This document shows, in pieces, positions 8,020 to 15,641 of a stretch of DNA of 49,114 bases (positions are counted from its first letter, which is position 1; each line of letters opens with the position of its first letter). The position numbers and the translations under genes were made by a program. The DNA lies in NCBI GenBank assembly GCA_003558985.1, contig PWNJ01000187.1:1-49114 (forward strand), given 5' to 3'. The stretch comes from a candidate division CSSED10-310 bacterium (GTDB taxonomy: Bacteria > CSSED10-310). Under the pieces are notes generated by a model. The model was not told the origin of the DNA. It was given only the letters and a program-made list of their open reading frames with translations, and ran no database searches.

Positions 8020-8803
8020 GACAGTCGGCAAGGTTGAAATACTTTTCTTTCGCCAGCTTGATAGCTAGCGAATATTCTGATTTCGTGTATTCATTACGCT
8101 CAAACTTGATTCCGAAAACAGCCTGAAATCCATCGCACAAAGCCTGGTGTATCTGAGCCACCGAAGGAAGCGGGCTAAGGTGTGATTGCAAATCTGTTGC
8201 CTTGTTCTGCATGTTTTCAGGACTGTTTTTCATGACGTTCGCCCATGCTGAGGCATTATACTTAAACAATAGCGATCCATGCTGAAAAACTTTGTCTTGC
8301 GTGCGTTTTTGTGCTGATCCAAGCATTTTTTTACCGGCCACAGTCACTTCGTAGGATGATGCAGCCGCAAAACACGACGAAATCATACCTTTAAGCGGTG
8401 GCGTATTTCTTTCCGCAAGAATCGCACCAATGCCCAGTTTTTTCAATCCATGACAAAACGCTTTGCCAATTTCACAATATGCATCAAGCAAACTCAGACT
8501 AAATGGAAGCGCCTTTTTTGAGCCAGTCAGCGAATACGTCAGTTCATTATCATGAAGCACCGCTTTTCCACCAGTCAAACGCCGAAAAACCGGCACCCCC
8601 TCAGTCCGGCAATGATTCACGTTTATATGTTTGTCAACACTTTGAGCCATACCGATTGATACCGAAGGCGTATCCCATTCATAGAAACGAAGTGTCGGAA
8701 TATCCGATTTTCGTTGCAACAATACCTCATCTAGCGCCATATTCATACTGCCGCTTAGTTTATGATCAATTATCAGATACCAGATTCCGGATTCACATTT
8801 CAC
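8000..8803 (-). CDS. Octanoyltransferase of the LipM/LplA family
   Basis: 267 residues of the biotin/lipoate ligase (BPL_LplA_LipB) fold. Family motifs are TLRFYEWDTPSVSIG, the RRLTGGKAVLHDNELTYS substrate loop, and a later VAGKKMLGSAQKR. C144 in ISSCFAAASSYEV lines up with the catalytic Cys of LipM. That favours transfer of octanoyl from acyl-ACP to a lipoyl domain (first step of lipoate synthesis) over ATP-dependent LplA ligase activity. The start is GTG at 8803, only 8 nt after the aminotransferase stop, so it is co-transcribed. No lipA or 2-oxoacid dehydrogenase gene is in the window. A lipoate ligase role cannot be excluded. Confidence 0.82.
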   Translation of the reverse strand: MKCESGIWYLIIDHKLSGSMNMALDEVLLQRKSDIPTLRFYEWDTPSVSIGMAQSVDKHINVNHCRTEGVPVFRRLTGGKAVLHDNELTYSLTGSKKALPFSLSLLDAYCEIGKAFCHGLKKLGIGAILAERNTPPLKGMISSCFAAASSYEVTVAGKKMLGSAQKRTQDKVFQHGSLLFKYNASAWANVMKNSPENMQNKATDLQSHLSPLPSVAQIHQALCDGFQAVFGIKFERNEYTKSEYSLAIKLAKEKYFNLADCLDNNCD

Positions 8804-8811
8804 GATTTACA

Positions 8812-9999
8812 TTACCGCTTTAAGTATGTTTTTAAAGCTTGATCAAGTGTTTCAACAGCAGCAATTAAATCTTCTTTCTTAAGGACATACGCTACTCTGA
8901 CCTGATTGCCACCGCAGCCTTGAGTCGCATAAAAACCTGAACCTGGCGCAAGCATCACTGTTTGACCTTTGTATTCAAACTTTTCCAGAAGATATCGGGC
9001 AAAATCATCTGAATCGTCTACAGGCAATGTTGCCATCATATAAAATGCACCAAAGGGCATTTCACAAAATACGCCATCAATGCTGTTCAGCCCCTCATGC
9101 AAAATATCTCGCCGAACCTTATACTCGCTGACTATCGATTGCATCACATCTTCCGGCACTTCAAGCGATGCCATGGATCCAATCTGTTCAAGAGTCGGAG
9201 GACATAACCGGGCCTGCCCCATTCTCATCACCGCATCCAGAACCCCGGCATTTCGCGTTACAAGACAGCCAATTCGAGCTCCACACGCTGAATACCGCTT
9301 CGAAACGGAATCAACCATTATTGCGTATTCATCCATGCCATTTAAATGCAACACCGATACTTGTTTGTGGCCATCATACGTAAACTCCCGATATACTTCG
9401 TCAGATATAAAATACAGATTGTGCTCACGCGCAAAATCAGCTAATTCCTGCAGTGATTTGCCCGAATATACAGCGCCGGTGGGATTATTGGGATTACACA
9501 TGACAATCGCTTTTGTTTTTGGCGTAAGTCTTTTTTTAAACTCATCAATCGGGGGAATCTGAAATCCGTCTTCAGCTCGAGTCGGAATACCAATAACAGA
9601 CACATCAGCCATAGCACAAAAACCATTATAATTTGTGTAAAACGGTTCCATTGCTAAAACATTGTCACCGGAATCCGTCACCGCAAACAACGCAAACAGA
9701 AGCGCTTCCGAACCAGCAACTGTTACAAATATCTGATTGTCGGACACATTAATATCATAGCTTTTATAGTATCTGGCCAATGCTGTTCGATATTCTGGCA
9801 AACCATTTGAGGGACCATAACCCAGAACCGGATTGTCATAATTCCGGATAGCGTTATAGAACTCCTCTGGTGTGTGAATATCTGGCTGACCGATATTCAA
9901 ATGATACACGTGTATACCACGTTTCTTGGCCCCTTCAGCAAACGGCGACAACTTTCTAATCGGACTGTAAGGCATATTATCAGCTCTTTTTGAAATCAT
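8812..9999 (-). CDS. PLP-dependent class I aminotransferase
   Basis: 395 residues, fold-type I aminotransferase of the AspC-like branch. Seen are HLNIGQPD (N-terminal substrate loop), GSEALLFAL (PLP phosphate contact), CNPNNPTGAVYS, the PLP ring-stacking Asp in FISDEVYREF, and the Schiff-base Lys in DSVSKRYSACGARIGC. That last signature fits a subgroup usually annotated only as 'pyridoxal phosphate-dependent aminotransferase'; aspartate or an aromatic or branched amino acid are plausible substrates. AGGAG lies 9 nt before the ATG. It leads the transcript that continues into the LipM-like gene; no shared pathway is evident. Confidence 0.88.
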   Translation of the reverse strand: MISKRADNMPYSPIRKLSPFAEGAKKRGIHVYHLNIGQPDIHTPEEFYNAIRNYDNPVLGYGPSNGLPEYRTALARYYKSYDINVSDNQIFVTVAGSEALLFALFAVTDSGDNVLAMEPFYTNYNGFCAMADVSVIGIPTRAEDGFQIPPIDEFKKRLTPKTKAIVMCNPNNPTGAVYSGKSLQELADFAREHNLYFISDEVYREFTYDGHKQVSVLHLNGMDEYAIMVDSVSKRYSACGARIGCLVTRNAGVLDAVMRMGQARLCPPTLEQIGSMASLEVPEDVMQSIVSEYKVRRDILHEGLNSIDGVFCEMPFGAFYMMATLPVDDSDDFARYLLEKFEYKGQTVMLAPGSGFYATQGCGGNQVRVAYVLKKEDLIAAVETLDQALKTYLKR

Positions 10000-10046
10000 A
10001 TATATTCACTCCTGAAAAATGTTTGAATCAATCGACAACACAGTAA

Positions 10047-10075
10047 CATGTAACCGGCAGATTTGGTTTTGTCAA
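10047..10075 (-). promoter_or_regulatory. Candidate promoter for the aminotransferase-lipM pair
   Basis: TTGACA (10070-10075), 17 nt, TACATG (10047-10052) on the minus strand. The -35 is perfect but the -10 matches only three of six. Confidence 0.4.
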
Positions 10076-10092
10076 TGGTATGAAATGAATGA

Positions 10093-10121
10093 TTGACTCC
10101 AACGACAGGTACAATTAAATT
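10093..10121 (+). promoter_or_regulatory. Candidate promoter for the symporter gene
   Basis: TTGACT (10093-10098), 17 nt, TAAATT (10116-10121). A start near 10128 lies upstream of the ATG at 10170 and excludes the in-frame ATG at 10125, supporting the shorter protein. Confidence 0.45.
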
Positions 10122-10169
10122 TGTATGAAACGCGCAGGACATCTTTTCCTGTTTCAGAAAGAAGGTTTT

Positions 10170-11819
10170 ATGGAAAATCGTAATATCTGGGATAATCGAA
10201 TGGGGTTTATTCTGGCCGCGATTGGCTCCGCCATCGGATTGGGCAATGTCTGGAGATTTCCTTATATTTGTTATCGATATGGAGGCGGAGCATTTCTGAT
10301 TCCATATCTGATTGCCCTGTTTACTACAGGAATTCCATTAATGATACTTGAGTTCGGTCTTGGCCATAAATCTGCTTCCGGCGCTCCGGAAGCAATTAAA
10401 AAAATACGAAAAAACTGGGAATGGTTAGGATGGCTTGCACTGCTGGTCGCTTTTGTAATTACAATTTACTACTCAGTTATCGTTGGCTGGTGTCTGAATT
10501 ATGTCGGTTTTTCATTTACACTTGCATGGGGAGATAACCCCGGTGATTTCTTCTACAATCACTTTCTGAACCTGTCAGAAAGCCATTATCAAATAGGCAG
10601 ACTTCAACCATGGATAATGTTCGGTTTACTGTTCACATGGCTCGCAATGATGGCATCAGTCTGGAAAGGTGTAAAATCATTAAGCAAAGTCGTTTATTTT
10701 GTTGTACTGATACCATGGTTGCTGTTGATACTTTTCCTGATTCGAGGAGTAACACTTCCCGGCGCTGTCAATGGTCTGAATTTTTACCTGACACCCGATT
10801 TTTCGGCGTTAAAAAACCTGGAAGTCTGGACAGCAGCCTACACTCAGGCATTCTTTTCACTATCTCTTGGCTTTGGCGTCATGATCGCGTATTCCAGCTT
10901 TCTTCCACGAAAAACCGATCTGGTGAATAATGCCTTTATAATCAGTCTGATGGACGCAACCACCGCCTTTATCGGCGGCCTTGTCGTCTTTTCAACCCTG
11001 GGATACTATTCGCACACAACCGGACAACCTGTCGAATCTGTCGTCGAAGCAGGGCCATCACTGGTTTTTGTGACTTATCCCACTATCATCAGTTTAATGC
11101 CAGTCATGTCAAAAACTGTCGGTGTTCTTTTCTTTTTTATGCTTTTCTTACTCGGTCTGGGATCCGCCTTTTCATTGGTCGAATCAGTTGTCACAGGTAT
11201 AATGGATAAGTTCAAAACCAACCGAATTCCAACAATAGCCCTGGTCAGTATAATCGGTTTTGCTTTCGGACTGTTTTTTTGCACCAGAGCAGGTCTTTTA
11301 TGGCTTGATGTCATCGATCATTTTATGAACCAGTTCGGACTGATGACCGTCTGCCTTATGCAGGCTCTGTTTATCGGCTGGTTTGCAAAAACATCAGATT
11401 TTAGAAATCACGTAAACGAATTCTCGGAAATGAAAATCGGTGTGTGGTGGGATTACCTGATTAAATATCTGATACCTGCAGTTCTAACTATATTGCTTTT
11501 AAGCTGGATAACCCAAAGGATCACCGGAAGTTATTCGGATTATTCACGGAGCATTGAATTTTGGGGAGGCTGGATGTTTGTTTTTTTCTTGCCTGTAACC
11601 AGTCTGTTTGTCATGGGTGCAAATAAAACTGCATCCGTCTTGACCAGCATTATTACCTTTGCACTCACAGCATCCATTGTCGGCTATTATCAAGGTGTTG
11701 ATTTCTCAGCGCTGGCAATCTTTCTGTTTACATTCATTATTCTGGTAGGAGGCGCTGTTGTTTGCCTGACCAAAAGCAAGCACAGCATGGTGTCTTTCAA
11801 TGAAAAATTTTCTGATTAA
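10170..11819 (+). CDS. Sodium:neurotransmitter symporter family (NSS/SNF) transporter
   Basis: About 549 residues and about 12 membrane helices. The N-terminal signature GSAIGLGNVWRFPYICYRYG, with its unwound TM1 residues and the following GGGAF, defines the LeuT-like NSS family of Na+-coupled amino-acid or amine importers. TM6-type ITIYYSVIVGW and a TM8-like segment are also visible. The start chosen is MENRNIWDNRMGF with AGAAGG just upstream; starting at 10125 would add 15 residues before the usual N-terminus. Substrate unknown, probably an amino acid. Its stop codon overlaps the stop of the convergent GT2 gene, with no terminator between. Confidence 0.92.
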   Translation: MENRNIWDNRMGFILAAIGSAIGLGNVWRFPYICYRYGGGAFLIPYLIALFTTGIPLMILEFGLGHKSASGAPEAIKKIRKNWEWLGWLALLVAFVITIYYSVIVGWCLNYVGFSFTLAWGDNPGDFFYNHFLNLSESHYQIGRLQPWIMFGLLFTWLAMMASVWKGVKSLSKVVYFVVLIPWLLLILFLIRGVTLPGAVNGLNFYLTPDFSALKNLEVWTAAYTQAFFSLSLGFGVMIAYSSFLPRKTDLVNNAFIISLMDATTAFIGGLVVFSTLGYYSHTTGQPVESVVEAGPSLVFVTYPTIISLMPVMSKTVGVLFFFMLFLLGLGSAFSLVESVVTGIMDKFKTNRIPTIALVSIIGFAFGLFFCTRAGLLWLDVIDHFMNQFGLMTVCLMQALFIGWFAKTSDFRNHVNEFSEMKIGVWWDYLIKYLIPAVLTILLLSWITQRITGSYSDYSRSIEFWGGWMFVFFLPVTSLFVMGANKTASVLTSIITFALTASIVGYYQGVDFSALAIFLFTFIILVGGAVVCLTKSKHSMVSFNEKFSD

Positions 11820-12559
11820 TCCCGGGTGGCTTTCAAGGAGTTGCGGCTAGAAAAACGACTACCATATAATCTGAGCATTCGAAGCATTTCACCCATAGCC
11901 CGGAAAATGACACGCACATTTCCACCACTTGAAACACCAGCTTTTCTGGGTAAATGACGAACTCCACGTTGGACAATACGAAAACCACTTCGTTGAGCCT
12001 GAAGCAACATCTCTACATCAATCATGGCCCCCTCGGATGTCATCTTTATTTGCTCCAAAACATGTCGATGATAGATTTTAAACGCACAATCAGGGTCTCT
12101 GACCCGAAGACCCAAAAATAAAAATACAACCTTCTCAAATAACCAGGTATTTAATATACGATACCAGGGGTCCTGGCGATTAACCCGGTAACAGGAAACA
12201 ACATCCGCTCCGGCCGATAACAAAATCACTTCCCTCAATTCACCCAAATCAAATTGAGCATCCCCGTCAGTATAAAAAACCAGGTCCCCGACAGCGCCCC
12301 GAAAACCACTCTGCAACGCCCCGCCATAACCACGGTTTCCATCATGATGGATCACTCGAACCCTGTCATATAATTCCGCAAGACTATCTGCCAACTCTGC
12401 AGTTCCATCACTGCTGCCATCATTTACAATGATGATCTCATAATCCCGGGACAACTCCGGGCAAAGCTTCACAGCGTGTTGTACTAAAGGTTCCAGATTC
12501 GCAATTTCATTATGCGCAGGAAAAAATACAGATATACTTTTTTCAGTCAGAAAAGCCAT
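11816..12559 (-). CDS. GT2-family glycosyltransferase (dolichyl-phosphate-mannose-synthase-like)
   Basis: 247 residues. A GT-A fold is shown by VFFPAHNEIANLEPLV, VNDGSSDGTAELA, the metal/nucleotide motif YTDGDAQFD and CAFKIYHRHVL. These match the DPM1-like branch that transfers a sugar to polyprenyl phosphate at the inner membrane's cytoplasmic face. No C-terminal membrane helices are present, so it is the soluble, catalytic-domain-only form. The acceptor and sugar cannot be inferred. It follows the PilZ gene after 49 nt and probably shares its transcript. Its stop overlaps the symporter's stop by four bases (11816-11819) in an ATTAAT palindrome. Confidence 0.88.
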   Translation of the reverse strand: MAFLTEKSISVFFPAHNEIANLEPLVQHAVKLCPELSRDYEIIIVNDGSSDGTAELADSLAELYDRVRVIHHDGNRGYGGALQSGFRGAVGDLVFYTDGDAQFDLGELREVILLSAGADVVSCYRVNRQDPWYRILNTWLFEKVVFLFLGLRVRDPDCAFKIYHRHVLEQIKMTSEGAMIDVEMLLQAQRSGFRIVQRGVRHLPRKAGVSSGGNVRVIFRAMGEMLRMLRLYGSRFSSRNSLKATRD

Positions 12560-12608
12560 AGCTGTAGGAAATTATCAGAGAGATTCACGTAAAGCAATGT
12601 ATTACTGA

Positions 12609-12932
12609 TCACATTTGCTTTTTAACTGTTATAAACTGAAGTCCAATATCATAACGATTAAACGCTACTCGTTTGCAATGAATTACTTTAGCTCGTGTCT
12701 TAACAACCCGACCATCACTGGTCTGAATGTTAAGATCAATTTCACTCAATATCGATAAATACGTCTCAACTCGAATCAACGCTCCCCCTGAAGACAGATT
12801 TAGCGTATACCCCGTACCCGTCATAGTTCTGTTTAAACGGGGATTGTTGTAATAATAGTTGACGTTAGCCCGTATTGGCTTTCGCGGATACTTGCGCTTG
12901 TTCGAATCCTTCTCCGCGGGATTTGTTGTCAT
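12609..12932 (-). CDS. PilZ-domain protein (probable c-di-GMP binder)
   Basis: 107 residues, a single PilZ domain. The two c-di-GMP contact motifs are intact: RKYPR (RxxxR) near residue 14 and NLSSGG (D/NxSxxG) about 30 residues later, followed by beta-barrel strands ending YDIGLQF. I start it at the ATG at 12932, with AAGGAAGGGG 9 nt upstream; a longer TTG-initiated reading would include the promoter spacer. It probably senses c-di-GMP and, through the co-transcribed GT2 enzyme downstream, could control polysaccharide synthesis. That link is inferred from position only. Confidence 0.87.
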   Translation of the reverse strand: MTTNPAEKDSNKRKYPRKPIRANVNYYYNNPRLNRTMTGTGYTLNLSSGGALIRVETYLSILSEIDLNIQTSDGRVVKTRAKVIHCKRVAFNRYDIGLQFITVKKQM

Positions 12933-12965
12933 ATAAACATACCCCTTCCTTAATGAATCAGATAA

Positions 12966-12994
12966 AATATAAACTGTTTGTGACAATTTTGCAA
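12966..12994 (-). promoter_or_regulatory. Promoter for pilZ-GT2
   Basis: TTGCAA (12989-12994), 17 nt, TATATT (12966-12971) on the minus strand. Transcription would start near 12958, about 26 nt before the ATG. Confidence 0.55.
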
Positions 12995-13074
12995 CCCCAC
13001 TTTTACAAACATGACAAAATAATCTCTATCAACCTCAAAATGCGATTTTATATATATATGTCCCTATTTTGTAC

Positions 13075-13103
13075 TTGACAGAACACTATTTATTCACGAT
13101 AAT
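13075..13103 (+). promoter_or_regulatory. dcw-cluster promoter (Pmra)
   Basis: TTGACA (13075-13080), exactly 17 nt, GATAAT (13098-13103): the best promoter in the window. It lies 124 nt before mraZ, and the MraZ-type boxes begin on its last base. Confidence 0.78.
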
Positions 13104-13137
13104 CCCAATTGAGCCCAATGGTTCCCATTTTAGCCCA
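13103..13137 (+). promoter_or_regulatory. Putative MraZ operator: four NCCCA boxes at 10-bp spacing
   Basis: TCCCA 13103-13107, GCCCA 13113-13117, TCCCA 13123-13127 and GCCCA 13133-13137 are separated by exactly 5 nt each. Read on the minus strand they are TGGGN boxes, the known recognition unit of E. coli MraZ, which also uses 5-nt spacers. They cover the transcription start and first transcribed bases, an ideal place for repression by the MraZ encoded just downstream. Confidence 0.78.
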
Positions 13138-13158
13138 GCTTACGTTTTCCGTTAAACC

Positions 13159-13206
13159 TCAACAGGGCTCTGAGTTGAACCTTGCAAACGCTGTAAACAA
13201 GCGTTT
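13159..13206 (+). other. Two stem-loops in the mraZ mRNA leader
   Basis: TCAAC/GTTGA (13159-13163 and 13174-13178) encloses a 10-nt loop. AAACGCT/AGCGTTT (13186-13192 and 13200-13206) is a perfect 7-bp stem with a 7-nt loop, ending 7 nt before the GGAG ribosome site at 13214-13217. It could modulate ribosome loading; no known riboswitch is recognised. Confidence 0.45.
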
Positions 13207-13226
13207 AATGATTGGAGCACTAACTA

Positions 13227-13673
13227 ATGTCGAAGTCACTTTTCGGCGCTGTCCAAAAGCACATTGATGCCAAAGGTCGGATCAGTATTCCGAAAAGTTT
13301 TCGTAACTCTTTGAAGACAAGTGAAGATCGGGAGCTTTACATTGTCATGATCGACGGTGTTTTGACGGTCTTCACACCTCATTATTTTGATATGGTCAAT
13401 CACCAGATACAATCGAAATCACTGTTAAACAAGAAAGTACGTGAGTTGCAGCGATTATGGGGAATGCGTGTAAGTCCTTTGACATGGGACAGCGCAGGGC
13501 GCATCAAATTGACTCCTTTGCAAAAAAGCTATGCTGGTATTGATCATGATGTTGTTTTGGTAGGCCTGAACAATCGCATGGAAATCTGGGCTCAGGATAA
13601 ATTCAGCATCAACCAGAAAATGCATGATGAGCATTTTAATAATTTGACTGACGAACTTGATTCCCCGGTATAG
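13227..13673 (+). CDS. mraZ: Transcriptional regulator MraZ
   Basis: 148 residues, close to the family norm. The two AbrB-like half-domains are visible: HIDAKGRISIPKSFR near residue 13 and TWDSAGRIKLTPLQ near residue 85. The family forms ring oligomers that bind repeated TGGGN boxes and repress the dcw operon. Four such boxes lie in this gene's own promoter. It is the first gene of the cluster; GGAG lies 9 nt before the ATG. Its stop codon sits in the loop of a terminator-like hairpin. Confidence 0.96.
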   Translation: MSKSLFGAVQKHIDAKGRISIPKSFRNSLKTSEDRELYIVMIDGVLTVFTPHYFDMVNHQIQSKSLLNKKVRELQRLWGMRVSPLTWDSAGRIKLTPLQKSYAGIDHDVVLVGLNNRMEIWAQDKFSINQKMHDEHFNNLTDELDSPV

Positions 13674-13683
13674 CCGGGTTTTT
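13664..13683 (+). terminator. Terminator/attenuator-like hairpin at the mraZ stop codon
   Basis: CCCGG (13664-13668), TATAG loop holding the TAG stop, CCGGG (13674-13678), then TTTTT. A short all-GC stem plus a T run just before rsmH suggests partial termination after mraZ. Confidence 0.5.
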
Positions 13684-13704
13684 ATATGGGAAGGAGAAGG
13701 GACG

Positions 13705-14652
13705 TTGCACCGACCGGTAATGCTGGACCAGGTCAGGACCTGCTTTGATGGTATTGCTGATGGTATCATCATTGACGGAACCCTGGGACAGGGCGGTCAT
13801 GCGAAGTTATTGCTTTCTGTTACTCCCGACACGGTTACTCTAATTGGAATTGATCGTGATGAGTCAGCCGTTCGAACCGCTTCAGACAACTTAAAATCAT
13901 ATGGTTCCAGGTTTATTCCTGTTCATGGAAATTACAGTATCCGCGACACATGGAAACATCATGTTCCTTCGGGTGTGCCGGTAAGAGGTTTTCTGCTGGA
14001 TTTAGGGCTCTCATCAACCCAACTTGAGACACCTGGCCGGGGTTTTTCATTTAAGGATCCCCAGTCTCTTGATATGAGATTCGACAGAACAGAATCCTGT
14101 TTAACTGCTGCCGATCTCATCAATACTCTTACCGAAACTGAACTGGCTGATGTAATATTCAGATACGGTGAAGAAAAGGCTTCACGACGAATCGCCAGAG
14201 CAATTGTCAGGCGCAGAACTCAGAAAGCGTTTTCAAATGCCGCCGATCTCAGGCAGGTCATACATGGTGTATTTCGCACCAAATCACCTGTTGACACAGC
14301 CACCCGAACATTTCAGGCTTTAAGAATTGCGGTTAATAACGAGCTTGAATATGTAGAGAAGGGTCTTGAAGCAGCGACAGAGATTTTATCCAACAACGGT
14401 GTTCTGGCGGTTATTTCATATCATTCGCTTGAAGACAGGATAGTCAAAACATGGTTTCAGAAAAAATCGGCACATTGCGTGTGTCCTCCGGGACTACCGG
14501 TATGTCAGTGTAATACCTGTCCAGAGTTACATGTGTTAACTCGAAAGCCCGTTACACCGTTGCCAACAGAAGTCCTGAAAAATCCCAGAGCCCGTTCTGC
14601 AAAGATGCGTTGCGCTGTCCGGGTTGTTTCACCGAAAGGAGATTATCAATGA
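13705..14652 (+). CDS. rsmH: 16S rRNA (cytosine1402-N4)-methyltransferase RsmH
   Basis: 315 residues. It N4-methylates C1402 of 16S rRNA using SAM. Seen are the SAM motif DGTLGQGGHAKLL, IDRDESAV, FLLDLGLSSTQLE with GRGFSFKDPQSLDMRFD, and the C-terminal ISYHSLEDRIVK. The start is taken as TTG at 13705: AAGGAG lies 8 nt upstream and the protein then begins MHRPVMLDQV, as usual for the family; an ATG at 13657 would overlap mraZ. A CxxxxxxxxCxC-type cluster (CVCPPGLPVCQCNTC) precedes the C-terminus and could bind a metal; similar clusters occur in many orthologues. Its stop overlaps ftsL by four bases. Confidence 0.95.
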   Translation: MHRPVMLDQVRTCFDGIADGIIIDGTLGQGGHAKLLLSVTPDTVTLIGIDRDESAVRTASDNLKSYGSRFIPVHGNYSIRDTWKHHVPSGVPVRGFLLDLGLSSTQLETPGRGFSFKDPQSLDMRFDRTESCLTAADLINTLTETELADVIFRYGEEKASRRIARAIVRRRTQKAFSNAADLRQVIHGVFRTKSPVDTATRTFQALRIAVNNELEYVEKGLEAATEILSNNGVLAVISYHSLEDRIVKTWFQKKSAHCVCPPGLPVCQCNTCPELHVLTRKPVTPLPTEVLKNPRARSAKMRCAVRVVSPKGDYQ

Positions 14653-14918
14653 GATGGCGTCAACTTGTCTGGTTAGCCACAGTCATGGCGATCTGGATTA
14701 TTTCGCTTTTGATTGTGGACTCAGCGGCCAGACAAACCCGAATGGGCTATCAGCAACAGGAACTGCATCGTGCCATTCAAGAGCTTGAAGAAAGCAATCT
14801 TCGGCTGGAATGTGAAATATCAGTTTTGCATGATTTGGAACGAGCTGATCATTTTTCTGAATCCCGGGGGATGGTTTTCCCTGACAGTCAAACATTTCTG
14901 ACATTTATCAAAGAGTGA
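14649..14918 (+). CDS. ftsL: Cell-division protein FtsL-like
   Basis: 89 residues. There is a short cytoplasmic start, one membrane helix (about residues 6-24), then a heptad-rich coiled coil (QQQELHRAIQELEESNLRLECEI). Sequence conservation in FtsL is too low for identification alone, but topology, size and position between rsmH and ftsI are diagnostic. It should form the FtsQLB complex with FtsQ and an FtsB encoded elsewhere. AAGGAG lies 7 nt before the ATG, and ATGA overlaps the rsmH stop. Confidence 0.82.
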   Translation: MRWRQLVWLATVMAIWIISLLIVDSAARQTRMGYQQQELHRAIQELEESNLRLECEISVLHDLERADHFSESRGMVFPDSQTFLTFIKE

Positions 14919-14924
14919 TGAAGA

Positions 14925-15632
14925 GTGATTGATCGACGTGTAAAAACAGTTTTTGCAATTGGTATAATTTCCATGTTCTTGATAATGAGCCGATTGGTGC
15001 ATCTTCAGGTTTTTCAGGGACATGAATACGCCCGAAGAGCCTTTCGTTCTCACTATAGACGCGTTGAAATCAGTTCTGCACGAGGTTCAATTCGGGATCG
15101 TAATGGCAGTCTTCTGGCTGTTAGTCTTGCGAGTGATTCGCTGTTCGCGGACCCTGTTCAGGTCAGGAACCCTGCAATTTTGGCCGAAGCTTTAGCAGAT
15201 ATACTACCCGGAAGCGCGGATGATTTTTACAGCCGACTCAAACAAACCAACAGACGATTTGTCTGGTTGCAACGCGGCATTACACCCTCTACTGCAGCTC
15301 AAATAGGGCAAATCAATGCTTCCGGGTTGTTTTTTCGAAAAGAAAACAGGCGTTTTTATCCAGCCGGAGCAGATATGGCGCCCATTATTGGTTTCACCGG
15401 AGTCGATGACATTGGTCTGGAGGGTCTGGAAGCTAAATACAACCAGTTTCTGACTGGCATTCCCGGTGAAGAACTGGTGGCGTTTGATGCATTGGCCCGC
15501 CCCTACAGTTATGAGAGTGTCGTTCTTTCTGAACCTCTATCGGGACAGAATTTGTATTTAACCCTGGACAAAACTATTCAGTACATTGCCGCTTCTGAGT
15601 TAAGAAAAATAATGACAAAAGAATCTGCTTAA
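14925..15632 (+). CDS. ftsI: Division transpeptidase FtsI (PBP3), N-terminal half, ended by an in-frame TAA
   Basis: This carries the membrane anchor (about residues 8-28) and the non-catalytic pedestal/dimerisation domain of a class B penicillin-binding protein: RGSIRDRNGSLLAVSL, FFRKENRRFYPAGADMAPIIGF, GLEGLEAKYNQFL, LTLDKTIQYIAASEL. The frame then meets TAA at residue 236 and continues, in the same frame, with the catalytic half. GTG at 14925 is the start, 6 nt after ftsL. FtsI makes septal cross-links and is normally essential. This fragment alone would be membrane-bound but catalytically empty. The 551-codon whole has the normal length for FtsI. Confidence 0.88.
   Translation: MIDRRVKTVFAIGIISMFLIMSRLVHLQVFQGHEYARRAFRSHYRRVEISSARGSIRDRNGSLLAVSLASDSLFADPVQVRNPAILAEALADILPGSADDFYSRLKQTNRRFVWLQRGITPSTAAQIGQINASGLFFRKENRRFYPAGADMAPIIGFTGVDDIGLEGLEAKYNQFLTGIPGEELVAFDALARPYSYESVVLSEPLSGQNLYLTLDKTIQYIAASELRKIMTKESA
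15630..15632 (+). other. In-frame TAA interrupting ftsI
   Basis: Codons run ...GAA TCT GCT TAA TGG GGT TCA..., with coherent FtsI sequence on both sides and no frame change. AAA, CAA or GAA would restore a normal residue by one base change. Confidence 0.9.
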
Positions 15633-15641
15633 TGGGGTTCA

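Noticed and set aside
9080-9562. A 160-codon open frame on the plus strand
   Set aside because: It is antisense to the conserved aminotransferase, including its PLP-binding region, and has no support of its own.
13048-13060. TATATATATA run as a promoter -10
   Set aside because: No -35 at a proper distance, and the TTGACA/GATAAT pair just downstream is far better.
15630-15632. Recoding of the ftsI stop as selenocysteine or pyrrolysine
   Set aside because: Those systems use TGA and TAG; this codon is TAA and no recoding structure is visible.
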